Below are positions 25,489-38,670 of a DNA stretch of 64,000 nt, one piece after another (position 1 is the stretch's first letter; each line of letters opens with the position of its first letter). Below the pieces are notes generated by a model that did no database searches, was not told the origin of the DNA, and saw nothing but the letters and a program-made list of their open reading frames with translations. The position numbers and the translations under genes are program-made. This DNA is from Glandiceps talaboti (taxonomy: Eukaryota > Hemichordata > Enteropneusta > Spengelidae). Where the stretch lies: the NCBI RefSeq assembly GCF_964340395.1, contig NC_135549.1, forward strand, positions 29,748,332 through 29,812,331, in the 5' to 3' direction.

Positions 25489-26520
25489 TGTATGTACGTA
25501 CGTACGTGTACATACGTACTTGTCTGTCTGTGGACACAATATCTCAAATACTAAAGAATTGAATCTAATGAAACTTGCTGTACTTCTTCCACATGCTACT
25601 GGCAAGAACCGGTTACATTTTGGTAAACATTAAATGAACAGCAATTATTTATTTGCATAATTAATAAATTTCGGTAATTAGGCTATATATTAAGTATGCA
25701 TTCTTCAATTTCAATATAATTTAGTACATAAATTAACCATAACAAAGTGCATATGTCCTATAAAGTTTGTTGATGTAGCTTACAGTTTTAATTAATAATT
25801 TGCATAATCAATGACTCAGTAATTAGACTATCTTAAGAATGCAAGGTTGAAATTTCATAATTCGGTACATATATCAACTCTAATAATGCACACCTGTCCT
25901 TTGAAGTTTGTTGGTATAGTTTTTATTTTTAAGGAGTAATTTAAATAATTAATGATATTCAGCAATTAAGCTATATGTTTAGAATGCATGCTTCAAATTC
26001 CATATTATTTAACACATACATCAACAATGACAAAGCACACATATCTGCACATATCTATCAATGTTAATAACTAATTAACATAATTAATGATTTTCGGTAA
26101 TTAGGTACATATATCAAGCATGACAAATCTTGTGTGTGGGATGTACTTGTTTATGTAGTTTTTGATAGTGATGTGTAATTTCTATCAATAATCATTTCGA
26201 GAGTTAATGAGACAAAATCTTTTGAATGCAAACTTTAAATTTCAGATAATGCAGTACACGTATTAATAATGGTAAAGAAGTGCACGTGTCGTTTAAAACG
26301 ATGTTGTAACTTATAATCTATGTAGATAATTTGCATAATCAATGATATTGTAATAATTAGGCAATATGTTAACTATGCAAGCTTCAAATTTCATGTACTT
26401 ATTTTTCCAATTAAGTGATACATCATGTATAACACCTATAATTTAGAATTTTGCATTCCAACAATGTGTGTATGACCAAAACTCTATGGTTCTGCCCTTA
26501 CGGGGGGCATTCAGTTTAAA
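25240..26520 (+). mobile_element. HINE/pearl-like tandem-repeat element, copy B
   Basis: Left end CTCCTGTAAGGGAGTGTTGT and right end CTTACGGGGGGCATTCAG are related in inverse orientation. Between them lie a TATG microsatellite (about 25,326-25,500) and roughly five core units of about 147 bp sharing TAATTAGGCTATATNTTAAG and AATTTGCATAATTAATGA. These core units are the reverse complement of those at 10.7-11.3 kb. No protein is encoded. Confidence 0.68.
25326..25500. repeat. (TATG)n microsatellite
   Basis: Tetranucleotide array within the tandem-repeat element, longer than its partner at 4,182-4,318. Frames through it are artefacts. Confidence 0.95.
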
Positions 26521-27277
26521 TCTGGTTTAGAATAGTGATATATGCCCCAATGTATGGGGAACCGGTTTAGTTAGATATATACTGCATGTGGGAAAATTAG
26601 TACTTTCTATATTAACATTATACAGTACTTTTTTATATTTACAAACTTTTATCACAGGGGCTCGAAAATGGTCAAGAAAATATGTTCTCGAATTTTGTTA
26701 TGACTATGATTTGAACTTTTGTCATTATTAACTACTGTACATGCAATTTTTAAAATATAAAGTGAACTATTAACTATTAAAAGACGAAGATGTGAGAAAT
26801 TTTACAATTCTCAATTATTCCTATGATTACAATGTTGATCACTTTCCCATGAGACAATCCCAATAAAAATATAGAATATAAGCGTTAGGACTATATGAAT
26901 GAAGTGAATAGCCTATGGCTAGGCTGGCAACCTCATAAATAGATTATTTTATGTTTCTGAGAGCATCCTCAGGTGCCAAGATTTCTTGATGTTGTACACG
27001 ATTTCTTGTTTTTTCTCTTGGTATCATTTGGAGATATGTCCCTCGCAATAATTAAAATCATTGTATAATTTGTAACATGTTGACATTGCTCTAATGTTTA
27101 CCACCATGGTGCACTGCAAAAGCCTGAAAAAGGTGTCACTGTAGCATTTAGTCATATAATTCCGTAAATCATACAATCATTTCACGATTCTCTTCATTCT
27201 TTTCCCTTAAGTATAACCAGGAGCGACGTGAGTTTGACCGCAATTGGTCATGGACCGTTTTAGTTTCTCTTTCATAA

Positions 27278-28884
27278 TTAAATAGGTGACTTCTTTAATT
27301 GTTTATTCTGCTTAGCCTTTAAAAGTTTCACAAATCCAACATCTCCTTGCCATAGATCTGTGCAATTTTTTGGCGCATCAGGTTTTAGCATATATCTCGT
27401 CTCTCGATGATCCCTATTGTATGTTTTGTTTGGATTTATACAACTTTTCATAATTTCTTTGTTTAACTCTTTCAGTTCTCTCAAATCCCTTGCAAAATGT
27501 GGACCATAGTCATTTATTTTCTTCCACAAGGTAGCATTGAAATGTTTGTATAATTTGAAATCTGATTTATTCCAGGTTATAATTTTGTTATAGGTATCTT
27601 CACTGATGTTTGAACGTCGGATAGGACTCCTTATGTTGTTAGAAATATACAAAATGTCATCCAATTTCCAGCAGAGTTGCATCTTTAACACCAGTAAAGA
27701 CTCGTCAAAATACTCAGCAATTATTACAAAATCAAATTCTTTATCCAATGATTGAATTTTGGCATCAACTTTACTGTCATTGGTGGTATCCTGAGTACTC
27801 ATACCCAGATCAAACAATTGCCCGTTGTGGATTTGCCATCTAAAGTTAATTTTGTTATCAATGTACTTCTGTGGATTTTCCATGAATGAATTGATAGAAG
27901 CGTCACCTTTCCTGTATATCTTTTTCATTCCTTTGTCCCATTCGAAATAACCGAAGGAAGATTCAAACTGGTGTACAGGATGTCGTAAAATGGTGAGGTA
28001 TGTTGCATTTGGTATGACGACTGTCATTTCTGGGCGATTGTATCTCACATGATTGGTAAGAATATCATAATGTTTACTGCCATTTAATGGTGGTGGAGAT
28101 TGTTTAAGCATTGAACGTTGGAAAAGGCCGGCACTTGACATAACATGATTATACCTTGGGAGAGCGAACGATAAGTTTCTCTTATAACCATATCGCTCAA
28201 TGAGTGACACAGCTGTTGTACTTCCTGTCTTATGAGTTTTTACAAACACAATTCGTTGCACTGGAGTACATGGTTCTGCTCGGGTCATTGTTCTGAAAGA
28301 AAGAGTGAAATAGATGATTTCTGCTTGAATACTTTGTTAATTCTTCTGAGACAAAATAATAAAAAAATAGTGTGTTTCTGATAATCCGACCGACCCTAGT
28401 TTAAGCTGTCGACCAAACATTTTTATATGGTGTAAAATAGGGTAAAATTATGAGAATTTACTTATTTCCTGTAGAAGGCCACATATTCCTTTTAAAACCT
28501 TATATCGTGATAAATTGTTCTTTTCAAGATATCAAATATAAACGGGGTTGAGTTTTTATGGAGAATGGAATAGCGACAGCTTAGGAACATTATTTCCAAA
28601 GAGCATACTACATAAACATAAACATCAATGGTTAGAAATGTGTGCATTACCATACTATTTGCCTCCTGTGTCCCCCTGTGAATAAAGATTAGTTACCAAT
28701 ATTATGAAATTATTGCAACTTTAGTACACAATGCTTACTTTATGATAGGGCGTGACCTTGGTAATATTTTATTTGGATTGTATGTCGGCAGGTGTCTCTC
28801 CCACAATACTAATGTTAATGTCATGAAAAGGATAACGGCAATACAAGACAAGCCAAAGAGATACCGTTTTACTGCAAGTACCAT
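27278..28884 (-). CDS. Galactose 3-O-sulfotransferase-like protein B
   Basis: Two coding exons: 28,884-28,739 and 28,292-27,278, spliced in frame to 386 aa. The protein has a membrane helix near the N-terminus, the PAPS loop VKTHKTGSTT and the RHPVHQFES site, as in copy A, with about 18 differences in the 336-residue main exon. The upstream ATG used in copy A is present (28,902) but is followed two codons later by TAG (ATG TCG ACA TAG), so translation must start at the next Met, MVLAVKRYLF. All catalytic-site residues visible in A are kept, so both enzymes look functional. The gene converges on STMC6-like gene B, with the stop codons about 2.3 kb apart. Divergence is spread over the protein (for example EMKKIN to GMKKIY, KYSWQ to NFRWQ). 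Confidence 0.9.
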
Positions 28885-30118
28885 GACTGTCTATGTCGAC
28901 ATGCACCTGAAAACAAGAGAAAGGACGTCATTTGTAGGCTTTTGTAGTTTTGAATAACTGAAATGTAACTCTTTGCATTTATACATGGTGAAATGGTCAT
29001 ATGGCTGAGGTTGGGTATTTATTTTGGATTTTTAGCCCCCAAAAGTGGGGACTATTATAATGACACTGTCCGTGCGTGCGTGCATGTGTCCGCAATACAT
29101 ACTCAATTCCCAGACTCACAAATCCGATTTCCTTCAAATTTGACACAAAGGTGACATATCATATGGGAGATATGCACGTCAATTTCGTTTTTGATAAATG
29201 CAAATGTGACCGAATGGCGGCCATATTTGGAGTTAAATATCAATATTTCATGAATAAGACCAGACAAAACATTTTTTTAGTTTCCCTGGCCTAACTAAAA
29301 AAATGTAATACCTAGACACTTCATTCCCCATCACAGACATATTGCAGTATTTATATATTGTCAATTTCTTTAAGATCATGTTTCCAAGTAATATATAAGT
29401 AAAAGAATTAAAATATTTGTAGTTAGAACTCATTATTTACTGCATAACTCAAAAATTGTAATGCTTAGAGACTCAAATCAAGTGTCTAACCCATATCAAA
29501 TGCAAGCTATCGTTTGAGACATTGACCTTTAACTTTGACCTTCAGGGCAAATTTCAAAATCAACCAAATACTGCCAATCACAGACACATTGTAGTGTTTA
29601 CATATTGCCAATTTCTCATGTTTACAAGTAATATTGAAGAAAAAAAGTATACACTATCATTTTGGTGCTCATGTAATTTGTACTGAATGGCAGTCCTATT
29701 TATAGTAATTAATCACTATATTACTGCAGAACTAAAAACCTTCAATATATAGACTCTATTCAAGTGTCTAACCCATATAAACACATGCAAGCTGTCTTGT
29801 AGGAGTAACCTCTTACCTTGACCTTGACCTACAGGGTAGATCACCACTTTGTGGCAATTATGTGTGGCTAATGTATTTTAGACCATGTCTATACATAATG
29901 CAGAAACAGACAGACATATACACAGATTATTTTTGGTGCTCATATCACATTTTACTCAATGGCAGCCATATCTGTAGTGAACAATCATAATTTACCACGT
30001 ATTAAACTCAAAAACGTTAATACATAGAGGCTACATTCAAAAGTCTACCTCATATTGCCAGGCTTAAAGTTTCATTTGAGACATTGACAATTGGACGTGA
30101 CTGATTTTGAGGTTTGAT

Positions 30119-31639
30119 TATTATTAATTTGATATTTGGTGTGCATGTTCCTAAGGGGAGGCTATTCAGATGTGTTCATGCCAAGTTGATTTGTGCCATT
30201 TTTAATTTTTTGAGGAATTTTTTTTTTCAAAAATGATATTTTCATCTTCTCAAATACTAATCATTAGATTGCTGTGATATCTGATGTGTCGTGCACAGAG
30301 GGTAGCTTACTCAAATTTGTTAATTTCAAGTCAGCACATGTTCTTTTCTATTTTTGATGATTGTTTTGTAATTTTAAAAAAAAAATATGTTAATGAGCAT
30401 TGTGGCCGACGTCATATTGGAAATAAGTCCATGAGACTGAAGTAAATTGCCACTTTTCAAAAGACACCACTGACGGCAGATAAGCAATGTAATCTGTTAT
30501 AGCCTGAATTCTATGCATCGTGGACCCAAATGAGGTGTTTTTTCGAAACAGGGTTGCAGACTTCAAATCCAAAGTCTGCACCTCTTCTACAGAATGGTAC
30601 ATTCCAGTAGGTATTCCGTATCCTCTGACAAAGTTGCCTAGCCTGAAAGTGTATGCTGTCACTGTATGGGATAACTTTTGACATCCTCACTTGTCAATAA
30701 AAACGATAATAATCATTCTAAAATTACCTCATTTTGAAAGGGAAAGTACTTTGTGGTTCATTTATGGAGTTTTGATTTCGTACGATCAATATTGGTGGTT
30801 AAATCGCCACATCAAAATAGCTGATCATTGGTAATTTGGCAGTCATGTTTTCACTTCAGTAAAACTTGTAGATTCAACTGGTAAGATCTTTCGCTAATGA
30901 GCATTACTATATATGGAAAAAAGTAGTCATGAGATTGTAGTCCAGATTTCATTTTAATTTGTCATGAACTCGCAATATGAGGTCATTTCGCTGTTTTAAA
31001 AATCATTTTAACAGTGAAACATTGTGAATTTTCAAAAACGAACGACAAAAAGTAGTATTTTGTGATATCTGCTACCTAATAATGGTTTATTTTAGTTAAT
31101 GAATGTAGCAGCTCAAATGACCTTTTCAGTTACGATTAGCAAAATATTTATTTTTGCCGAGATTAGTAAGTCTACAATTCTTCCGATTTACACGATGTAT
31201 TTTACCATGTCACGTTGAGTTATGGGTAGAACACTCGACTAAATTTAGTCCTGCTTGCATATGAAATGAGTGCACCAGCTGCAAGCAGGACTAGACTAAA
31301 TTAAAATATCAGACAATGGTATGTCTACTAGAAATTGAATGCTGTTGACAATTATGGATGGTGTTTTTGATTAAATTTGTTAGGAAATTAAAATTCGAAT
31401 TTCCTATAAATTATTTCAGATCCCAAGTTCAATTCTTTCATCATGAAAATGTTCCAGGGTTAAAGCTATAAAACTTATTTTATAGGAATAGGAATTATAG
31501 GAATTATAATAGCCAACCTCAAAAATCCTTTTTTGTGCATTTCCCAGTCGTTATTTTTCTGAGACTTTGCGTAATTTTTGTCAAATGGCGGCTATAATAT
31601 AAAAGTACAATATTTTATCAACTTTCTGTGTAAAATGTG
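30119..31639. other. No gene supported
   Basis: AT-rich sequence beyond the end of the duplication. Open frames are short. A small palindrome is at 31,247-31,292. Confidence 0.6.
31247..31292. mobile_element. Short inverted-repeat (MITE-like) element, copy 2
   Basis: AGTCCTGCTTGCA and TGCAAGCAGGACT form a perfect 13-bp inverted repeat around a short centre, with the same ends as 20,248-20,334. Confidence 0.55.
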
Positions 31640-32524
31640 TTTTATAGTGAGTCTGAGCTTGGATGTCCTCTAAATTCCTTTGCCTTAATGACGATAAAAC
31701 AGAATTTGTTATTTTTTTCTGGAAATTATGACCCTGCTTACAATGACACACACTATTCATATTAGTGATGCATTGATTTCTGCCTAGTGTCAGGCAAAGA
31801 GTCTTGGAGTCATCCTTGATTCTTGTCTCACTATGAAGCCACATGTTAGTCAGATTTGTCGTTCTTCTGTGTTTCATATTCGCCGTAATGCTCTTGTTCA
31901 TAAATATCTGTCTAGGTCTGCCATTCAACAACTAGTTCATTTGTTTGTTTCTACTCATTGATTCGTGCAATATATTATTACATGGTATACCTCAGTACTC
32001 TATAAATCAGATTCAACAAGTACAAAATGTTGCAGCCAGAATTATTGCCCATTCGAAGTGGCATGGTTATATCACTCCACTTCTAGGAATTACATTGGTT
32101 GCTTGTACGCGAACATATTATTTATAAGATTTTAGTCATCACTTTTAAATGTCTTCATGGTTCTGGTCCGCCATATCTTAGTGTGTTGGTCAGTCTCTAT
32201 GTCCTAAGGCGTAGTCTACATTCTATTGATCATTTTAAACTTAGTACCGTTACAACTAGGACAAAAAAATGTTGACAGGGCTTTCAGTGTTGCTTCACCA
32301 GTTTTATGGAATGCTGTCCCTCTCCAAATCCGTCCATGTAGTAATTTTAATGTTTTTAAAAGCATGCTGAAAACTCATCTTTTTAAACTTGCCTTCCTTT
32401 AGATTCCGAATTTTGCTTTTATACAGTTTTTGATTGTTTTGTATTTAAGCGGCGCTGGTCAGGATTTTAGCTGCTATATAATTTTTATTACTAATATTAT
32501 TATTACTAATATTATTATTATTAC

Positions 32525-32571
<47 letters not shown>

Positions 32572-32572
32572 G
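31640..32572 (+). mobile_element. Non-LTR retrotransposon 3' fragment (CR1/L2-like)
   Basis: The sequence decodes, across several frame breaks, to the C-terminal part of a CR1/L2-type reverse transcriptase. Visible pieces are CLNDDKTEFVIF, AKSLGVILDSCLTMKPHVSQ, ICRSSVFHIRRNALVHKYLS, VQNVAARIIAHSKWHGYITP and YKILVITFKCLHGSGPPYLS. A 3' tail of TTA/TAT repeats (about 32,490-32,571) follows, as is common for this clade. The catalytic palm and endonuclease are absent. It is a 5'-truncated, inactive copy. Confidence 0.88.
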
Positions 32573-33300
32573 AAGTGAAGGGGTTTAATATTATATAATA
32601 ATGACAATAAAGCAAATATGAGGACGATGTTTATACGTCCCTGGTCGAACCTCATAGCATATGAATTCAGAGCCACATTTACATGTAAACACACCCTGTC
32701 TCGTGTTGTCGACCTACACCACACTACTTTTTTAAATGACACTGAAATGAACAAAATGGAACATTCTAATTTCCAATTATTGAATTGTAATCGAAAATGA
32801 TCTGATATTTTCGTATTCGCGAACTTACTGAGATCAGATGAGAAAGTGCTTCACCATAAGACAATACATGGGGCAATGTAATAACATGTGGGTGAGTCCA
32901 CTCTACATGGATGGGCTGTGACTAAGTCTCGGAAATGTCCGTTTTTATGTGTACATGTATGTACCTCAAAATCTATGGATTTCAAAGTCGCTACATCTCT
33001 TTGATTTGCTTCTTTTAAGAAACATACGGAAGTCTGATTTTCCATGGCCACGTCAGTATCGAACATGAGGTCCCACTTTGATCTAGATGTGTCATGTCTC
33101 CTTGCAGTACAGTCTATGATCATTCACAGTGTTATAGCGAAGTGGCTAGCTAGCCTCACAAAGTCGTCAGAAAGTTTTTCGGATTACAATCTCTGTTGAA
33201 AACTATGTGCTCACTTATTTAATTATTTCATTTTCTATTGATTGGGTTCATTACCATCTACATAGTGACACAAAGCAGTTCGTCATCTTTCAAAAAACTA
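32573..33300. other. No gene supported
   Basis: Single-copy-looking AT-rich sequence between the LINE tail and the hairpin at 33,301. Short open frames only. Confidence 0.55.
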
Positions 33301-33387
33301 CACTGTAAGACATGCCTAGCCATAGTTCTCTTCAGCATGTTTATTTTACATGCTGAAGAGAACTATGGCTAGGCATGTCTTACAGTG
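33301..33387. repeat. Perfect 40-bp inverted repeat with 7-nt loop
   Basis: The left arm 33,301-33,340 (starting CACTGTAAGACATGCCTAGC) is exactly reverse-complementary to the right arm 33,348-33,387. The loop is TTATTTT. It could be a foldback mobile element or, if transcribed, a long hairpin RNA. Confidence 0.95.
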
Positions 33388-34719
33388 CAAATTTGATTTT
33401 TGAAGTGGGAGCGTGACGTACTCACTGTACTGTACTGTGCTGCAGTTGTTGAGGTTGGGTTTATTTTGTTCTTTACCCACAATGCAACACTTGTCACCAT
33501 GTTTGCACAGCAATATTTACATCCGTGTCTGGTGTACTTGCTTGTCAATGAGTGAATTCAGACTGATTGCCGCAAAAACTGCACGATCAAATGTTGTCTA
33601 CACGAATATTGGGACGGTTGGAGGATTGGCTATCATGTCGAGCTGACTATGCGCATGTACGTGTAGCATGTAGCCTGTAGGCTGTACTAAGTTTTGAAAT
33701 AAAATCCTTGGAATGAAGGTATGTGGCTTGTATATTTACATTTTGGCTTACTTTTATTAATCTTAATTTGATATGGTATACCTTTATTTATGTTTTATGC
33801 TATATTTTTTTTATAATAGTTGCTAACTTTTATAGCTTTGGCTGCAGTCGAGTCGGGTTCGACCTTGTAATGTATACGGCACAGATCTTCTGACATACAT
33901 GTCAACTTTTCACAACCACTCGCTTTAAATCACTAGTTGCATATTTTATTTGGATGGATGTATTTGAATACCAAAATCATTCGTTTGTTGGTGGTATATG
34001 TCAGACGACTCAGAGATATATTTTTACTAAATCATGGCATTTGTAAGTGTACTTAATGTGTCCTTGGAAACGACTTTTTTAGACAATTTCTGTTACAACA
34101 GATATCACAAACTCATACATGCCAACAGCAAGGAAGTTTTCCTTAGTTTACGTTTTTTTAAAAAAAATGTTTTATGTTTAATTTTCAAAAAATCCACAAA
34201 ATATGGTTATTTCGGTTAGCATGGCAACTGATGTTCATAAAATAACCACATTTTTTAAACTCGTCATAACAAACTACCAAATAAATGGTGGTCAATATGC
34301 ACAAATAAAATATATTATTATATTTTTTATAACGTTATTTGTCAGATGTATATGTATTTAGCCAAAACAGCATTTTCAAGCCTACTGTACATTTGCATGG
34401 AAACAGGTCTCCTAATTCAGGCAAGTTATGTTAAAACAGATAGCATCAACTTTTACATGCCAAAAACAAGGATATTTTTATACTAAATTTTCTTTGTTTT
34501 CCATGTTTTATGTAAAATTTTGGAAAACTAATTAGTATATTATGGTTATTGTGGTTACCATAGCAACGGATGTTCATAAAATGACCATCTTTTTTGAACC
34601 CAGAATAAAAAATACCGCCAATGGCGTTGTAGCACAACTGTAAAGTTTTTTTAAAATGTTTATCCATATGCTAGTCCATGCTAACAATAGGTGTTCATTT
34701 GCTGAATGACTATCCCGTT
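33388..34719. other. No gene supported
   Basis: Two diverged related blocks near 34,020-34,240 and 34,400-34,580 share 'CATGCCAACAGCAAGGA' and 'GGTTATTTCGGTTAGCATGGCAAC'-like segments. No coding evidence. Confidence 0.55.
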
Positions 34720-34990
34720 GCCTATCCAACCATATTGCTATCTTTGCGATATACGCGATGATTTGGCTGTTGCTATGGGTGTGGTCATGTTGCTAGATAT
34801 ATTTGCATACATTTTTGAATGTTTGTGTTCACTTGTATATGAATTCCTGATATTATATTTTCAATCGATGTGATCATTTTGCTGTTGCTATGGGCGTGGT
34901 CTTGTTGCTAGGCACATTTGCATACATTTTACTTAATGTTTATTCATTTGTCTTTCAATTCCAGTTATCTTTGCAATGTACGTGAAATAA
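34720..34990 (-). repeat. Inverse copy of the 112-bp repeat family
   Basis: Two units with GCTGTTGCTATGGGNGTGGT and TTGCTAG...CATTTGCATACAT, the reverse complement of the tandem units at 13.33-13.86 kb. Confidence 0.75.
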
Positions 34991-37909
34991 TGTGTATAAA
35001 GTGTCACTACTTTTCGTTGTGTTTTGGTGTTTTCAAGGTGGGGACGTGGTACATATGTGATTGGGAATGATGAGTGCTGAGTGAGGACCGTCAAGTTTAC
35101 ATCTTTTGTGAAACATTAAAAGGCATTTGAATAACTGTGTTCAATAGCTGACTTTTATTAGGACTTCAAAAATCACAATTGTGGGTCCGAATTACTTCCA
35201 TGGTCATGAAATTGAGTTGAAGTTGTGATCTTGCTGACCGATCGTATTGACGTACAACAGTCAACACCACAACATCTTTGACACGTAGTTTATCAGTTCC
35301 ACACAACTCACAAACGGGAGGGTACAAACTCTTCACAGTTGGAGGTTTTCCGAACTTATGAATATTAATAAGATAATATGGTAGTTACGAACTTGGCTCG
35401 ACGAAGGTTTTACTATGGTACATTTCTGCCTATGTTCATAGCTCTAGAGACATATGTTGGACTTAAACATCTCAAATGATGGATAGGTCTATTCATTTGC
35501 CGATTTCCCGCTTGTTAGATTCAAGCGTTCATCAGATATGAGCAATCACAATATCACTTGCCATATGCTGAAGTTCCTCTGTTGTTGTTTTTTGCTTGAT
35601 CATCAAACAATAATTGTCTCATTTGACAGTGTTATTCTCGACGTATTTTTGTTTTCAAATATATATTATCTGTAAGGTTGCAGTACGGAAAGTAAGCTTT
35701 CCATTGATGTATAATCCATGAAGATTGGACAATGGGGGAAAATGGGGAATACCTTTTAGTGTCACCATATGTATACACGGACGACCGCGCATGGACGCTT
35801 TGATACCTAGTATTTTTCATTCAGCTTTATTCCGCGTTACCGTTTCAACGTCAAACATAGTTTTTAACATTGTAAGAAATAAATGCATAAAATTACATGG
35901 TATTTCCAATGAAATGAAGTTTTTTATGAAAGTATGAAACTCATACAGACTTATCCAACTAATGATGAGTATCATATCATGACAGTGTCCATCAAATACG
36001 TCCGGACTGCCCACGTTGTACGGACTAGTCGACTATGGACAACTTATTAGCGGCAGTGATTGAACATGAGGGCAGGCGCGAGTATCATCATTACCATTTT
36101 TTCAGCTTTTGTTTAGTTCCTATAAAATATCGTAATTCTGGTAGTTTTGCTGTGTATTTAATTTAGTACCAAGGCGAGAATCAAGAATAGATAATACTAC
36201 TCAGTTCTGGACCACTAAAAATTAAAAGGAATACATGCTAGTCCCCCAAAACACCTCTAACATACAACGTTTTGAAATTAGATGTTCCATCGTTTGCTAG
36301 CCGGATTACGTGGTTTGGGATGTTCACTGCAAAGATAAGAGTATGTTTGGTGACTGCATCACACCGGTTCCGTTTGCTGTCAGTTGAACGAGCGAGCCCG
36401 CAGGCTATGCAAATTGGTGAGTGCAGTGATCGTTAGCACTAACTGTCAGCATTTCGTCATCGTATACTTAAAATTTTGTCCTTTTCACTCGTTATGAAGA
36501 CAGTTTGTTGTTTATTTTAAAATTCTTGGCAAGACTACAAAGATCTACAAAGCACGGTAGTCGATTTGCTTTCTTTAAGTTACATTTTGTCTCGAATAAA
36601 GCCACCTCTGTGTTAACCTCTATACATTTGTCTTGTGTGAGAAAATGACGTGAATGTAATTTAACCGGACTTTCTTCAAGTTACATTTTGTCTCGAATAA
36701 AACCACATCTGTGTTGACTTCTATAAACATGTCTTGTGTGACAAAAAGGCGTGAATGTAATTTAACATAAAAACCTTCCCTACCGCCTGATGATAGCTAT
36801 AAAGACCGATGTGGCCACATGAAAATTGAGACCTCCAGGGCCTATTTTACGTCTAAGCTTTAATATATTTAGAAAATACTCGATACTCCTTTACATTTTA
36901 GGATTTTCATATTACAGATCGATGTGGTGAATATTTTCCCTTTCACATGCCTTTCATGTCGGTCACTCAAAATATCAAACTGATGTATACAAATCTCGCC
37001 ATTCTAGCGCGAATTTATTATATTATATCTACCTCTCGCTAGTTTAGTAGCATAGATGACATTGGCCCTGTTTGTAAAAGATTTGTCTTCAATAATAATA
37101 CTGTAGTGAGGTCGTAAACGGTAATATTTCGCAATACATACATTATATTAACCAAAATACCTCATCATACGTTACGTTACCTAAATTTATGTAGCCTGAG
37201 CACATTTTGTTATGTCGCCAGACAACAGCAAAACCACGTCGGGTTAAAGTATGCGAAACTGAGAGACTCGCACAATTTGTGGAAATAGATAACTTGATAA
37301 TGCAAAGGCCGAAGTCGAGTGTTTGTATTTTGGAACGAAGACGTATGTAAACATTCACCGTTTTAGTCAGCCAGACTAAGTGAATAAAGCTGAGGCGCGC
37401 GGTTAGCTGAACTCACGACACTGTACTCAAAAATACGACCTACTTACGTGCCTTACCTTAATTCTTGTGTCACTATTACACTATTGAAAATATCTCCTTT
37501 GTGATTTAAATTGGGTGTCAACGGAGTAGTTGAGTAAGTTGTGAGAAGCTCGCCTGTTTGCCAATAATTCAAAAATTGATTCTTGTAGCACAAATGAAGA
37601 AATATCAGTTGCTTTTATAACTTATCTAAAATGATGAATTCCTGTGAAAGTTATAGCGATTTGAAAATACCCCAAAATATGGCTGGTGAGCACTCAGCTA
37701 GCCACCATTGTAAACGTTCCACACGATCAAAGTGTACGTACACAATGGAGGCTCACAGTGTAAGGAGCCATCACAGTTGTTTTTTACCAGTCATGCTCTG
37801 CACCCCTTCCAGCCTTCTCTGATTATCACAGACACTTTGAATTGTTGTATTTATTTGTTGCTACCAATTTCTTTAAATCCTGTCTCCATTCCGTAACATT
37901 TGAGGGGGA
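34991..37909. other. No gene supported
   Basis: Mostly unique-looking sequence. It contains a two-unit tandem duplication at 36,570-36,766. A short open frame at 37,631-37,822 has no recognisable domain. Confidence 0.55.
36570..36766 (+). repeat. Tandem duplication, two units of about 100 bp
   Basis: CTTTCTTTAAGTTACATTTT and CTTTCTTCAAGTTACATTTT start units that both continue with TGTCTCGAATAAA, 'CCAC.TCTGTGTT' and 'GCGTGAATGTAATTTAAC'. Confidence 0.88.
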
Positions 37910-38670
37910 AGTATGTCTTCTATGAAGACTTGTCATCTTTGCAATATAAACCATCATTTGGCTGTTGCTAGGCATACTTACATGCCTTTTTATTTAAATT
38001 CTTTATTCACTAACCTACACATACCTGTTGTTATCTTTGTAATATGCATCATCACTTCACTATTGCTAAGAGCGTGGCCATGGTTCCTTGGGCCAGTTTT
38101 GTCAAAATGTTTTCAACAATAACTACAAATTAATACCTCCAGAAACACCCACACCAAATTTCAGCCCAATTCATCATGTAGCTTTCAAGATATCAGTTTG
38201 AGAGACATAATTTGTATATTGCTGATGGGATGATCATGTTGTGAATACGTCTTCATGTACACATCATCATAGCCATCCCTATTAAATTTCATCCCATTCT
38301 TCTCAGAAGTTTTGAAATTATAGATATTTGACCAAAAGACACATTTTTAGACCTAATTTGCATATACCAATGATAGAATCGTCATGCCATGAACAATTCT
38401 TAATCTAAACACCCCAGGAACGCTCCAAGCAAATTTAAGCCCAATCTACTCTGCAGTTTTGGAAGTATAGCTTTTTGACCAAAAAGACACATTGTTAGCC
38501 CTAATTTGCATATCACTGATAGGATATCATGTCATGAATACTAAACACCCCAAAGAACGTTCCCACCAAATTTAAGCCCAATCTACTCTGCAGGTTTGGA
38601 AGTATAGCTTTTTGACCAAAAAGACACATTGTTAGCCCTAATTTGCATATCTCTGATGGGATCATCATGT
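37910..38670 (+). repeat. Composite of 112-bp and 130-bp repeat families
   Basis: The left part (37,920-38,110) carries inverse units of the TAGCAAC family. The right part (38,120-38,670) has about four units sharing CCTAATTTGCATATCACTGA, TTTTTGACCAAAAAGACACA and AAATTTAAGCCCAATCTACT, spaced about 125-145 bp. The same junction order occurs at 13.8 and 15.3 kb, so the two families may belong to one larger element. Confidence 0.75.

Larger units (their letters stand above)
23247..30118 (+). repeat. Segmental duplication, copy B
   Basis: Partner of the block starting at 2,817. It begins in intron 3 of STMC6-like gene B and continues through exons 4-5, the tandem-repeat element (25.24-26.52 kb), sulfotransferase B and the downstream repeat flank. 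Copy B keeps the intact gene and the empty sites for the two insertions seen in copy A. Confidence 0.9.
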
